Assembly (NCBI GenBank): GCA_964517495.1 | Contig: CAZFER010000031.1 | Coordinates: 1 to 64,000 of the forward strand | Direction: 5' to 3' | Origin: CAZFER01 sp964517495 | Lineage (GTDB): Bacteria > Hinthialibacterota > Hinthialibacteria > Hinthialibacterales > Hinthialibacteraceae | DNA length: 64,000 nt | Shown here: one piece after another, positions 28,458 to 37,267 of the stretch | Layout of the letters: the number at the start of each line of letters is the position of its first letter | Position numbering within the stretch: position 1 is the stretch's first letter | The notes under the pieces: generated by a model | The model's database searches: none | Told to the model about the DNA's origin: nothing | What the model saw: only the letters and a program-made list of their open reading frames with translations | Position numbers and translations under genes: made by a program

Positions 28458-29447
28458 ATGAAAATCAATAAAACCACAATGACATTGAGTTTAAGTCTCA
28501 TTCTATGTTTAGGAATGACGGTAAATGCAAACGATAAACAAGAACCTATTCGCTTGGGTATGGTGGGATTGGATACGTCCCATGTAATCAGTTATACTCG
28601 CATTTTGAATGATTCCAACCATAAGGATCATGTACCCGGCACCAAAGTGGTTGTGGGATATAAAGGTGGAAGTCCCGACATTCCATCAAGCGCCAACCGG
28701 GTGGATAAGTTCACTCAACAGTTACAAGATGATTTCGGGGTTGAAATTGTTGATTCAGTGGCTGAATTATGCAAAAAAGTTGACGGCGTATTAATCGAAA
28801 GCGTCGATGGGCGGCCTCATCTCGAATATGCCAAAATAGTCATTGATGCTGGATTGCCATTTTTTATAGACAAACCCATTGCTGGGAGTTTTGAGGATGT
28901 TTTAAAGATCGCTCAACGAGCAAAAGAGGCAGGGGTGCCCTGGTTTGGTGGCTCCAGCTTGCGTTGGTGGGATGGTTTTCAAGAGGCCATCGATCCCGAT
29001 AATGTGGGCGAGGTATTAGGGTGTGATAGTTTTTCACCCTGTTCTTATGAGCCTCATCATCCTGATTTATTCTGGTATGGCGTCCACGGGATAAATCCAT
29101 TGTTCGGCGCAATGGGTAAAGGTTGCAAATCGGTTACCCGCGTGCAGACGGATGATTTTGACCTGGTGGTTGGTGTTTGGGATGACGGACGAATTGGCAC
29201 CTTTAGGGGAACGCGCAAAGGCCCCCATCATTATGGTGCACGCATTCATGGTTCAAAAAAGACCGTCTCCGTTTCCGGCCATAGTTATGCTGGATTGATT
29301 AAGCAATTGGTGAAATTTTTCAAAACCAAACAATCTCCCATGGATCCTGAAGAAATCGTGGAAATGTACGCCTTTATGCAAGCTGCCGATGAAAGCAAAC
29401 GCCTGGGAGGCAAAACCGTTCCCCTCCCCAAATTCAGTTTGGAATGA
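28458..29447 (+). CDS. Exported Gfo/Idh/MocA-like oxidoreductase
   Basis: 329 residues with a Sec signal (TLSLSLILCLGMTVNA, 9-24) rather than a Tat signal. The nucleotide-binding fold starts with IRLGMVGLDTSHV (about 32-44). The catalytic lysine is in FFIDKPIAG, a variant of the usual EKP. The C-terminal domain is short compared with the other copies. It follows the tricorn-like protease by 32 bases with GGAGG before the start and is probably co-transcribed. The Sec signal raises the question of how it would obtain NAD(P) outside the cytoplasm. Substrate unknown. Confidence 0.85.
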   Translation: MKINKTTMTLSLSLILCLGMTVNANDKQEPIRLGMVGLDTSHVISYTRILNDSNHKDHVPGTKVVVGYKGGSPDIPSSANRVDKFTQQLQDDFGVEIVDSVAELCKKVDGVLIESVDGRPHLEYAKIVIDAGLPFFIDKPIAGSFEDVLKIAQRAKEAGVPWFGGSSLRWWDGFQEAIDPDNVGEVLGCDSFSPCSYEPHHPDLFWYGVHGINPLFGAMGKGCKSVTRVQTDDFDLVVGVWDDGRIGTFRGTRKGPHHYGARIHGSKKTVSVSGHSYAGLIKQLVKFFKTKQSPMDPEEIVEMYAFMQAADESKRLGGKTVPLPKFSLE

Positions 29448-29465
29448 GTTTAAATATAAGTTCTA

Positions 29466-29506
29466 TTCCCCTCCCAAGATTGGGAGGGGTAAGGGGAGGG
29501 TTGAAG
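29466..29506. repeat. Dispersed palindrome family II, copy A
   Basis: Arms CCCCTCCCAA (29468-29477) and TTGGGAGGGG (29480-29489), followed by AAGGGGAGGGTTGAAG. Related copies lie at 29569-29600 (inverted), 29658-29699, 42968-43000 and 43983-44019. It comes 20 bases after the end of a Gfo/Idh gene. Confidence 0.75.
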
Positions 29507-29552
29507 AATAGCGACACTAATGAAGTAATTCGTAAGTTGGGAGGTATAGCCA

Positions 29553-29600
29553 ATCAACCCCCTCTGTATCTCCCCCAATCTTGGGGGAGAAGTGGATAGC
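29553..29600. repeat. Dispersed palindrome family II, copy B (inverted)
   Basis: Perfect stem TCTCCCCCAA (29569-29578) / TTGGGGGAGA (29581-29590), then AGTGGATAGCC. Read on the opposite strand it aligns with copy A, including the flanking GGGGGTTGATTG. Copies A, B and C fill most of the 292-base gap between the Gfo/Idh gene and the DUF3568 gene; no ORF is seen there. Confidence 0.75.
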
Positions 29601-29657
29601 CAATAACGAAGGGGAATTCCAAGAGGGTTTAGAATCGCTAAAATGGTATAGCAACCA

Positions 29658-29699
29658 TTCTCCTCTCAAGCCTGGGAGGGGTTAGAGGAGGGTTGAAGG
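29658..29699. repeat. Dispersed palindrome family II, copy C
   Basis: TCTCCTCTCAAGCCTGGGAG followed by GGGTTAGAGGAGGGTTGAAGG. Same orientation as copy A and sharing its GAGGGTTGAAG tail; the palindrome is less perfect. Confidence 0.7.
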
Positions 29700-29739
29700 A
29701 TTCGCACACAATTATTTCATTGGGCGAGGAATAGATACC

Positions 29740-30132
29740 CTAAAGGTTTTTGGTGATTTCATCATGAATACGCTCAGAGAGAACCTTATCACCTAAAAGC
29801 CCAACACGAATTCGCAATTCGCTTGAAATGCGCGAAAGGCTTTTCATATTAATGTAAATATCTTTGTCATTGGAACCCGTCGCCTTGATGCGTGCTGTCA
29901 AGGCGTCTTTGTCTTTATTGGTGACGTTCAATTCAAGTGAATCCATCGCCTGAAGCGAGGCTTTCCACAAACGGTCAAGCGAGGCTTTTTCAGTAGTGCG
30001 CAGTTCTCCATTAATGTAGGCATACGTGCCTGCACCTGCTGCGGCTCCGCCTGCAAGGATGGCTCCCGCACAACCTGTAAGGTTAAGGGTGAATATGAAT
30101 AAACCTATCATATATACGAACGTGTTACGCAT
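29740..30132 (-). CDS. DUF3568 family lipoprotein
   Basis: 130 residues with a lipoprotein signal: hydrophobic 7-18 and lipobox LTGC (Cys21), followed by the AGAILAGGAAAGAGTYAYI glycine/alanine stretch typical of DUF3568. The remainder has the two-strand plus helix pattern of the family (DALTARIKATGSNDKDIYI). Function unknown; small lipoproteins of this type are anchored in the outer or inner membrane. It is convergent with the Gfo/Idh gene and divergent from the FGGY kinase. Confidence 0.85.
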   Translation of the reverse strand: MRNTFVYMIGLFIFTLNLTGCAGAILAGGAAAGAGTYAYINGELRTTEKASLDRLWKASLQAMDSLELNVTNKDKDALTARIKATGSNDKDIYINMKSLSRISSELRIRVGLLGDKVLSERIHDEITKNL

Positions 30133-30300
30133 GGTTATTATCCTTTTTATTCAATCATTTCTATTGGGTTTTCAAATATTAACCTGTGAGATTATACTGC
30201 ATAATCATTATTCTAAAGAATGATATGGTAGAGCTGGTTTAAAGAGACTCTCTTAAAACCAGTTCTAGACATTTAACGAATTGAATGTGGAAAAACAACG

Positions 30301-31791
30301 ATGGTTGAATATCAAGAACCTTATGTGTTATCGATTGATGTAGGCACCTCCTCTGTACGCAGCAAAGTCTACGATGGGAATGGCAATGATGTAAAAGGAA
30401 TCGGCGATCAGATTGGCTATAGCATGACCCACACCGCTGAGGGTGGTGATTACATTGAAGCCGATCAACTTCTGGAGATGATTTTTCAGGTAATTGATAA
30501 GGCCGAAGCGGATGCGAAGAAAGCAAACTGTCCAATCTCAGGAGTGGGATGCTGCACCTTTTGGCACAACGTGATGGGCATTGATGGAGAGGGAAAACCT
30601 TGTACACCCCTTTTAAGTTGGAGTGATACGCGGCCTGAACGTCTCCTGCCAAAATTATGCAGCGAATTGGATCCTACTGACTACACGCTACGCACCGGAT
30701 GCCCCATGCATTCCAGTTATCTGCCAGCCAAAATCACCTGGATGAAGTGGGCGATGCCCGAAATATTTGGCCGGGTACGTTATTGGATGTCCATCGGAGA
30801 ATATCTCTATTATCGATTGTTTGGTGAACGGCGATGTTCCTATTCCATGGCATCCGGTTCGGGACTACTTAACTCAGCAGCCTGTGAATGGGATGAAAAA
30901 ACCATCAAGGCTATTCCAACATTAGAGGAACACTTATCGATTCTATGTGATGCCAATGAACGCTTTGTTGATTTAAGAAATGAATTTAAAAACAGATGGC
31001 CTGGGCTTAACGATGCAGTTTGGTTCCCCGCTTTGGGCGATGGCGCATGCAGCAATTTAGGGTGTGGCTGCTCCTCACCAGACCGTTTTGGTTTGATGGT
31101 AGGAACCTCTGGGGCCATGCGCGTTATTTGGCGGGGAACGTATCGTGAGCCGCCAGTTGGTTTGTGGTGTTACCGTATTGACAGTACGAGGCCCATACAG
31201 GGTGGAGCACTCAGTAATGGTGGTAATCTCTATGAGTGGATGAAAAACACACTGAAATTTAAGGCCGATAAGATATTAGACAAGGAACTTATGGAAAAAA
31301 AAGCGGATGGTCATGGATTGACGATTCTACCTTTTTTGGCAGGCCAACGCAGCCCAAGGTGGAATCCGAACAGCCGGGCAACCATTCATGGATTACGTCT
31401 ATCAACCCAACCCATTGATATTGTGCAGGCAGGTTTGGAAGCGATTGCCTTTCGCTTTAAAATGATCCATGACCTTTTATTGCCTCATTTTCACCAGGAT
31501 CATATCATGGTGGCAACGGGCGGCGGACTTTTAAACTCACATGCCTGGATTCAAATCATGGCCGATGTGATGGGGCGTTCAGTACAAATTTCAAAGGTTA
31601 GCCAGGCGTCATGCCGGGGGGCAGCGTTGATGGCATTGGAATCGCTAGGAACAATTGATGATATTGGGAAAGTTGAACCCCATTTTGGTGACTTGTATGA
31701 ACCACGCAAGGATGCGCATTTCCTTTATCAAACCGCTTTAAAACGTCATGTGGATTACGAAATGCATATGCAATCCATTTCGTTGGAATAA
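30301..31791 (+). CDS. FGGY-family carbohydrate kinase, probable gluconokinase
   Basis: 496 residues. The ATPase fold opens with LSIDVGTSSVRSKVYDGNG (10-28), the FGGY phosphate-binding motif; LSWSDTRPERLL is the substrate-side block, VGTSGAMRV and ATGGGLLNSHAWIQIMADV are the later phosphate and adenosine motifs. The family phosphorylates pentoses, hexonates or polyols. 6-Phosphogluconate dehydrogenase begins 38 bases downstream, which points to gluconate as substrate (product 6-phosphogluconate), as in gntK-gntZ operons. No gluconate permease or GntR regulator is adjacent. The ribosome-binding site is poor, so the start is less certain. Confidence 0.85.
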   Translation: MVEYQEPYVLSIDVGTSSVRSKVYDGNGNDVKGIGDQIGYSMTHTAEGGDYIEADQLLEMIFQVIDKAEADAKKANCPISGVGCCTFWHNVMGIDGEGKPCTPLLSWSDTRPERLLPKLCSELDPTDYTLRTGCPMHSSYLPAKITWMKWAMPEIFGRVRYWMSIGEYLYYRLFGERRCSYSMASGSGLLNSAACEWDEKTIKAIPTLEEHLSILCDANERFVDLRNEFKNRWPGLNDAVWFPALGDGACSNLGCGCSSPDRFGLMVGTSGAMRVIWRGTYREPPVGLWCYRIDSTRPIQGGALSNGGNLYEWMKNTLKFKADKILDKELMEKKADGHGLTILPFLAGQRSPRWNPNSRATIHGLRLSTQPIDIVQAGLEAIAFRFKMIHDLLLPHFHQDHIMVATGGGLLNSHAWIQIMADVMGRSVQISKVSQASCRGAALMALESLGTIDDIGKVEPHFGDLYEPRKDAHFLYQTALKRHVDYEMHMQSISLE

Positions 31792-31829
31792 TACAATAAA
31801 AAATTTAATATAAAAAAGGAGAGCAAGGC

Positions 31830-33239
31830 ATGAGTCAGCAGTTTGGAGTGATTGGATTGGCGGTGATGGGTGAAAACATCGCGCTAAACATTGAACGGAA
31901 TGGATTTCCAGTTTCGGTTTATAACCGTACTATGGCGAAAACCAAAGCATTTATAGAAGGCAGAGCCTTTGGATTGAATTTTGTCGGTGCTTATACTCTG
32001 GAAGAATTTGTAAAGTCGCTTGGACGCCCCCGGAAAATATTGATCATGGTCAAAGCGGGACCTGCCGTGGATGCTGTTATAGATGAAATTACTCCTTTAT
32101 TGGACGATGGCGATATTTTGATTGATGGCGGCAACTCCTACTATATCGATACGGAACGGCGTATCAAGCGGTTCGAGGGAACAAGCATTCGTTATTTAGG
32201 CATGGGCATCAGCGGTGGTGAAGAAGGTGCCTTGTGGGGACCAAGCATTATGCCCGGCGGCGATCGTGAAGCCTATGAGGCATTGGAGCCAATACTGAAG
32301 AAAATCAGTGCCCAAACCGATACCGGTCCCTGTGTGGATTATATGGGTGCCAGAAGCGCCGGGCATTTTGTTAAAATGTGTCACAACGGGATTGAATATG
32401 GTGATATGCAATTAATCGCTGAATCCTATGATCTCCTGCGTAATGTTTTAAAACTCCCGCCCTCAGAAATAGGAACCATTTTCAACCGGTGGAACGATGG
32501 TGAACTGCAATCGTTTTTAATTGAGATTACCTCAAAGATCGTAAATTTCCCTGATGACCAGGGCAGCGATGATGTGTTGATCGATCGTATCCTAGACAGC
32601 GCCGGCCAAAAGGGAACTGGAAGATGGACTTCACAAACTGCCATTGAGTTAGGTGTCCCGGTGCCTACAATTACCGCCTCCGTTGATGCACGAATGCTCT
32701 CATCCATTAAAGAGGAACGCGTCAAAGCTTCAAACGTTTATGCGGAACCTCACATCCCCGGGATTCAGGACAAATCGCAAGCGGTTGAGCATATCCGCGC
32801 CGCTTTATATGCCTCAAAGATTTGTTCCTATGCGCAGGGATTTGCCATGCTTCGCGCTGCATCAGACGAGTTTGATTATGGCTTAAACTATGGTGACATT
32901 GCCCGTATTTGGAAGGGTGGCTGTATTATCCGAGCGGTCTTTTTGGATTGGATACGGGAAGCGTTTGATAAAGAGCCTGGATTAACCAACCTGTTAATGG
33001 CTCCCTCATTTAAAGAAGATATCACCAGGCGTGTTGACAGTTGGCGCTGGACTGTAGCGACTGCCATAAACAGCGGTATTGCTATTCCCGCAATGAGTGC
33101 TTCGTTAGCCTATTTTGACAGTTACCGACGTGAACGCCTACCCGCAAATCTTATTCAAGGCCAGCGTGATTTATTCGGTGCCCATACCTATCAGCGCATC
33201 GATAAAGAGGGTGTTTTCCACACGCAATGGACCTCATGA
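31830..33239 (+). CDS. gnd: 6-Phosphogluconate dehydrogenase, decarboxylating
   Basis: 469 residues, standard length. Converts 6-phosphogluconate to ribulose 5-phosphate, CO2 and NAD(P)H in the pentose phosphate pathway. GVIGLAVMGENIALNIERNG (6-25) is the NAD(P) fold, ILIDGGNSYYIDTERR the phosphate-binding block, GISGGEEGALWGPSIMPGG and AGHFVKMCHNGIEYGDMQLI hold the catalytic Lys and Glu, and FGAHTYQRID closes the protein. AAAGGAGAGCAAGGC precedes the ATG. It lies downstream of the FGGY kinase in one operon. Confidence 0.96.
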   Translation: MSQQFGVIGLAVMGENIALNIERNGFPVSVYNRTMAKTKAFIEGRAFGLNFVGAYTLEEFVKSLGRPRKILIMVKAGPAVDAVIDEITPLLDDGDILIDGGNSYYIDTERRIKRFEGTSIRYLGMGISGGEEGALWGPSIMPGGDREAYEALEPILKKISAQTDTGPCVDYMGARSAGHFVKMCHNGIEYGDMQLIAESYDLLRNVLKLPPSEIGTIFNRWNDGELQSFLIEITSKIVNFPDDQGSDDVLIDRILDSAGQKGTGRWTSQTAIELGVPVPTITASVDARMLSSIKEERVKASNVYAEPHIPGIQDKSQAVEHIRAALYASKICSYAQGFAMLRAASDEFDYGLNYGDIARIWKGGCIIRAVFLDWIREAFDKEPGLTNLLMAPSFKEDITRRVDSWRWTVATAINSGIAIPAMSASLAYFDSYRRERLPANLIQGQRDLFGAHTYQRIDKEGVFHTQWTS

Positions 33240-33280
33240 ACTCCTGTATTCGTAGATCCACCAATGCGCACAAAAAAACC

Positions 33281-33337
33281 GGGGTTGACACATAGGTCAA
33301 CCCCTACTTTTGTAGGGGCGAACCTATGTGTTCGCCC
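33281..33337. repeat. Nested palindromes between gnd and Uma2 gene
   Basis: Three overlapping hairpins: GGGGTTGAC/GTCAACCCC (33281-33304), CCCCTAC/GTAGGGG (33301-33318) and GGGCGAA/TTCGCCC (33316-33337). In addition ACACATAGGT (33288-33297) pairs with ACCTATGTGT (33322-33331) around the middle hairpin, so two mutually exclusive folds are possible. It lies 42 bases after the gnd stop, between convergent genes. Confidence 0.7.
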
Positions 33338-33398
33338 AATGTTTTCGCCCGGTGTTGTGGTGCAGTAATCCCAGCTATTGTTTGGTCTCGTATCGCCT

Positions 33399-33950
33399 TC
33401 AAATAAAAATATCTTTTACAGAAATTGACCATCCTGGAACAATATCTCCCCCATCCAACGTATCGTTTTCAGTAAGTTTAACGATATCGGCTAAAGAACG
33501 AAATACGGTCACGATGTGTTTGTCTGGATTAACCACAACTACCATTCTGGTTCCAGCTAGAAGCCAATCCGATACTTTAGTTTCAACATGTGTATAGGGA
33601 TCATTCGGAGAAATAACCTCGACTGCCAAATCAGGCGCTCCTGGCCAATAGCCTTTGTTGTCAACAACCTTTTGTACACGTTCACGATTGATAAAGGCAA
33701 TATCTGGTGCACGTACCGTATCGGGATTAGATGAAAGTTTAAATCCAGTCTCAGCCGCATAAACCGTGCCTAAGTTATGTTTCCTGACATACTGATCGAG
33801 GGGTGTGGTAATGTTGATAATAATTCTTCCATGTTGATGGCCAGCCGGTACCATTCTTATGAGTTCTCCATTAATCAGTTCATATCGGAAACCATCGTCC
33901 GGCATTCGAAGAAGTTCATCCGCTGTTACTGCTTGTGTTTTTGTTGTCAT
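33399..33950 (-). CDS. Uma2-family (DUF820) putative endonuclease
   Basis: 183 residues from the ATG at 33950, which has AGGGTGAT upstream; an in-frame start at 34022 adds an unlikely leader. The sequence follows the Uma2/DUF820 restriction-endonuclease-like fold: DELLRMPDDGFRYELINGEL, VRAPDIAFINRERV, and PDLAVEVISPNDPY with the catalytic D-x(n)-E-x-I/V core, then KVSDWLLAGTRMVVVVNP. These genes are multi-copy in cyanobacteria, Chloroflexi and planctomycetes; their physiological role is not settled. It is convergent with gnd. Confidence 0.88.
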   Translation of the reverse strand: MTTKTQAVTADELLRMPDDGFRYELINGELIRMVPAGHQHGRIIINITTPLDQYVRKHNLGTVYAAETGFKLSSNPDTVRAPDIAFINRERVQKVVDNKGYWPGAPDLAVEVISPNDPYTHVETKVSDWLLAGTRMVVVVNPDKHIVTVFRSLADIVKLTENDTLDGGDIVPGWSISVKDIFI

Positions 33951-34060
33951 AATATCACCCTGCAGACGAATTTCTTGGTTATCGCCTATATTATAATCGT
34001 TGCGTGTTAAAAAAATAATCACCTACAATCAATTCATATTGTAGAACTTTCTTTAATAAA

Positions 34061-34092
34061 AAAGAGAGAGGTGGATAAATACCTCTCTCTTT
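34061..34092 (-). terminator. Rho-independent terminator of the porin gene
   Basis: Perfect 12-bp stem AAAGAGAGAGGT (34061-34072) / ACCTCTCTCTTT (34081-34092) with an 8-base loop. On the minus strand it is followed by TTTTTATT. It lies 26 bases after the porin stop. Confidence 0.85.
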
Positions 34093-34118
34093 AATTGAAA
34101 ATATGAATAATCTGCTGC

Positions 34119-35483
34119 TTAGAAACTATAAATAAATGCCAGTTGGAAACGAACACTATCCTCGCTGCCTTGGCCTTTATAGTGTGTTTCCCAATACGAT
34201 GTCTCAAAAGCGGTAATCATCGCATCGTTGAGTTTATAAAATACATTGGCAAAGGTGTTATAGTTTTGTGAGCGGCCGCCGGCAAGCAAGTCGTCACTAA
34301 AGGGTGAATCAATACCCGCACCAACGTTAAATGTGGCATTATCCCATGGTCCGATGGAAAAGGCTCCCCATCCACCGAAAGAGCGAATACTTTCTGCCTG
34401 CGGAATCACTGGATCATAGATTACACCTTGTCCGATCCCTCCGAAAAAGTCATCCAAATTTTCGCCATAAAAAGCTTCGCCTTTGAAGCGGAGTTTTTCA
34501 AGCAGCATAATGGTCAAATCCAGGTTTCCTGACCAGGTATCCACATCCAGGCTATCATCGAACGGTGATGTATCGATTTCATCCTGTCCCCAATGGCCTG
34601 ACAGACCGACGGTGGAGATTTTGTTTGGAAACGTATAAGCGATACGGCCTTGTACCGAGGGAATTCCACTGGCTTCGCCGGTATCACCTGGGTTATTAAA
34701 ACCAAAATTATCCCCGACATTGCGGGCAATAGCCGATTGGACTTCAACTTCAGAACCAGAACCCAAATCGAAACCTTTGGTTAAACGAATTTGTGGATGA
34801 CGGTAACCGATATTCCCGGATTGCCAACCCACTGTAAAATTAACTGTCGGTGGAACGAGGGGAGACATAACATCCCAGGTTTGACCAGCAAGAAGGCTGA
34901 TATCAGGTTCAGGCCAGTTTAAATTCATGAAGGCATGGCGCATTCTGAAATTCGGCTTATTTTCAACTCCTCCACCTCCATACAGGTCAAATTCAACCTG
35001 GCCTGTGGCAATGGCATTCATGATTTCAGGAGTATGAAATTTTAGTCCCAAGCGGGTTTGATTGGCGGTCATATTGAACTGATCATCGCTGGTATTGGTT
35101 TGATCGACGCGCAAGGCAAAATTGCCTGGCAAGATTTGGTTCGTATCATAACTGGCGTCTAATTTGACATACCCGTATAAATCCGCACCCCAATTGGATT
35201 TAATTTCTTTTTTGGTGGATTCAACCACTGCCGATTCAACCAGATCAACCTTTTCCTGTTGTTTCGTGGTTGTATCCTCCTGCTTTTCCAAGCGATTTCT
35301 GAGTTCTTGATTCTGTGTCTCCAAATCATTGAGACGTTTTTGCATCTCATCAATTTGCTTTTGCATTTTTTGGAGGAGTTCGCTTTCGGATTGAGCATAA
35401 CCTATATTGGCTATTAACAATAATCCAACAACATAAACTAACCATCCCTTTTTTCTCTTGATGAAATTCCTTATGCGTTTCAC
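34119..35483 (-). CDS. DcaP-like outer-membrane porin
   Basis: 454 residues from a GTG at 35483, chosen because GAAAGGTG stands 8 bases upstream and the N-terminus becomes a clean signal (basic VKRIRNFIKRKKG, then hydrophobic to IGYAQS). An ATG at 35525 is in frame. After the signal comes a coiled coil (about 37-85, repeated LLQKMQKQIDEMQKRLNDLE) and then a beta-rich barrel with YGYVKLDASYDTNQILPG and alternating strands to the final QLAFIYSF, ending in Phe as outer-membrane barrels do. The coiled-coil plus barrel layout fits DcaP-like trimeric porins. It would admit small solutes through the outer membrane. Confidence 0.8.
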   Translation of the reverse strand: MKRIRNFIKRKKGWLVYVVGLLLIANIGYAQSESELLQKMQKQIDEMQKRLNDLETQNQELRNRLEKQEDTTTKQQEKVDLVESAVVESTKKEIKSNWGADLYGYVKLDASYDTNQILPGNFALRVDQTNTSDDQFNMTANQTRLGLKFHTPEIMNAIATGQVEFDLYGGGGVENKPNFRMRHAFMNLNWPEPDISLLAGQTWDVMSPLVPPTVNFTVGWQSGNIGYRHPQIRLTKGFDLGSGSEVEVQSAIARNVGDNFGFNNPGDTGEASGIPSVQGRIAYTFPNKISTVGLSGHWGQDEIDTSPFDDSLDVDTWSGNLDLTIMLLEKLRFKGEAFYGENLDDFFGGIGQGVIYDPVIPQAESIRSFGGWGAFSIGPWDNATFNVGAGIDSPFSDDLLAGGRSQNYNTFANVFYKLNDAMITAFETSYWETHYKGQGSEDSVRFQLAFIYSF

Positions 35484-35665
35484 AATGATAGCACCTTTCA
35501 AAAGTTGTAGTATAGGAACAAGCATTTATGTGAATGGTGTCTCCACCATTGATGCTTATTCTCTCATGCCAGTTTACCATCCGTCAACCTTAAAAAGCAT
35601 TTTCGACAACGAAAAAGGACTTTTTTGAAAAATTTGAGTGAAATTTAAAAAATTGTTATTCCAGG

Positions 35666-35695
35666 TTGACAGTATTAATTTGGCTATGAGATAAT
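35666..35695 (+). promoter_or_regulatory. Sigma70-like promoter for the cytochrome lipoprotein
   Basis: TTGACA at 35666-35671 and GATAAT at 35690-35695 with an 18-base spacer, about 75 bases before the ATG at 35770. Confidence 0.6.
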
Positions 35696-35769
35696 AAAAA
35701 TCATTAAGTCAATCTCTTGAAAGTGAGTTTTTCTCATAAAAAATAAAAGGCTTGGGGAACGTGTACATT

Positions 35770-36054
35770 ATGACAAAAACATTTAAGTTCTTATCTGCAT
35801 TGACCGCTGGATTTATTTTATTGATAGGGTGTTCAACAACATCGGATAATATGGCCTCCCATCCTGAAATGAATGTGGATCATCCCAATTTTGAAAATCT
35901 TTGCTCAAGATGCCATACCTTGGATCGAGTCCACATGGCACATCAAGCTTTAAGCCAAACCGAAATGAAAGCCATTGTTGAACGAATGGCGAAAAAACCC
36001 GGATCTGGGATTGAATTCAGTGATATTGACGCGATCGTAAAAGGGATTAATTGA
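35770..36054 (+). CDS. Small monoheme c-type cytochrome lipoprotein
   Basis: 94 residues from the ATG at 35770; an upstream in-frame TTG at 35752 is less likely. Lipobox LIGC (Cys21) follows a hydrophobic stretch (8-19). A single heme-binding motif CSRCH (45-49) and the downstream Met-rich helix (QTEMKAIVERMAKKPGSGIE) give the layout of a class I cytochrome c. It would shuttle electrons at the membrane surface. No partner oxidase is adjacent. Its stop is 4 bases from the end of the convergent RDD gene. A sigma70-like promoter lies upstream. Confidence 0.8.
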   Translation: MTKTFKFLSALTAGFILLIGCSTTSDNMASHPEMNVDHPNFENLCSRCHTLDRVHMAHQALSQTEMKAIVERMAKKPGSGIEFSDIDAIVKGIN

Positions 36055-36058
36055 TCGT

Positions 36059-36661
36059 TTAGAGATATACCAAAATATAATACTCAAACCCAATTCCAAG
36101 TGCCAATGCCACAATCGCCACTGCTTTGTGGTAAAGGGATATTGTGCGTATATAAACCACACTGGTGCCTGCTATCCAATCATGCAATCCGGATTTGTTT
36201 CGGTTAAAGGCCACCATAATAAATCCCATTCCAAAGAAAAAAATACTCGCGATATAACCTGCAGTTCTCGCCAATGCCCGCAAAAATCCAAATGGTTGAC
36301 CTCGTACGGTCACCATTTTGATACAGAAGATGTATTTTCCCGGCGTGGTATTCGCCAATGCCTGCCAAATAAAAAAATAGAGGAACATCATGGAATACAT
36401 ACAGATGAGTACGACAATATTAAAGGTGTAATCATCCAACACATTAAAATCAAAAATATTCAGCTTCCATAAAACTCGGTCGGCAGATGTCATCACCGCC
36501 CAATGAATAATCACACACAGCAAATAATCGATAACAAACGCACCCGATCGCACCCAAAATCCAACCAGTGGATATTCATGAAAATCCTTTAGCTGTCTCT
36601 CAAAATGTATTTCGGCATTGGCATCCGGATTTTCGGTTGTTGAATTAAACTCATCATCCAT
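36059..36661 (-). CDS. RDD family membrane protein
   Basis: 200 residues. The RDD domain is seen in YPLVGFWVRSGAFVIDYLLC with its conserved Arg and Asp, then helices near 40-62, 75-105, an ANTTPGKYIFCIKMVTV block, and a final pair of helices (about 140-160 and 185-199). The acidic N-terminus is cytoplasmic. The family is found in envelopes of many bacteria and its role is poorly known (ion transport in some cases). It is convergent with the cytochrome gene. Confidence 0.85.
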   Translation of the reverse strand: MDDEFNSTTENPDANAEIHFERQLKDFHEYPLVGFWVRSGAFVIDYLLCVIIHWAVMTSADRVLWKLNIFDFNVLDDYTFNIVVLICMYSMMFLYFFIWQALANTTPGKYIFCIKMVTVRGQPFGFLRALARTAGYIASIFFFGMGFIMVAFNRNKSGLHDWIAGTSVVYIRTISLYHKAVAIVALALGIGFEYYILVYL

Positions 36662-36829
36662 TGCTTCTTTAAATCACCTCATTATCAATAGTGTGTTTTA
36701 GGCTCATTATTCAACCGGGAAGGCTGATAATCTTACTTTCTACCCCTGAGTTTTATATCCAAAAACGTGCTAAAATCGAGCCATTTATCTTTGAGTAATT
36801 AATCAAACGTGTCGAATATGGAGGATACC

Positions 36830-37000
36830 ATGAAAAGAGAATGGTTTACACTTCTTGCAGGCAATGAAACGAGAAAGTTTCGGAAACTCGAATTTGTTTC
36901 AAATCAAAATAGTGTGATTGGGTTTGCGGGAAATAGACTGTTCGTATGGGATATTTCCAACCTCACAGCAAGTGTACCCGGTTCTGTCAAATTTGAATGA
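36830..37000 (+). CDS. Small hypothetical protein
   Basis: 56 residues from the ATG at 36830, which has GGAGG 5 bases upstream, one of the best ribosome-binding sites in the window. The protein begins MKREWFTLLAGNETRKFRKL, is neutral to basic and has no signal or membrane segment. I recognise no family. A shorter possibility is the remnant of a larger gene, because 420 bases of repeats follow. Confidence 0.5.
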   Translation: MKREWFTLLAGNETRKFRKLEFVSNQNSVIGFAGNRLFVWDISNLTASVPGSVKFE

Positions 37001-37142
37001 GTGAGAATAAAAAATAGCATAACGACTTTCCCAGCGAAAGGAATACGCGTTCTTCCTGCTGGGATTTGTGCCAGTGGGAGGTATGTGAAATTAATAAGCA
37101 AATTCAACATAATTGTTTCATTTATTGTTCTTTGCCGGGTTC

Positions 37143-37173
37143 CAAGGGTAGAATGTCGTTTATTCTACCCTTG
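37143..37173. repeat. Dispersed palindrome family I, copy 2 (inverted)
   Basis: Perfect 12-bp stem CAAGGGTAGAAT (37143-37154) / ATTCTACCCTTG (37162-37173), loop GTCGTTT. Its flank reads GATAGCCC, which on the other strand matches the GGTTATC flank of the other copies. The region 37001-37423 contains this copy, copy 3 and the lpdA terminator, and no gene. Confidence 0.75.
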
Positions 37174-37267
37174 ATAGCCCTATTACTAAAATAGTGTTAC
37201 GATTGATTTTGTTGCTCATTGCCTACCATGTTTTACTGAGAACAGTGGATTGAGATACACGAAAGGT

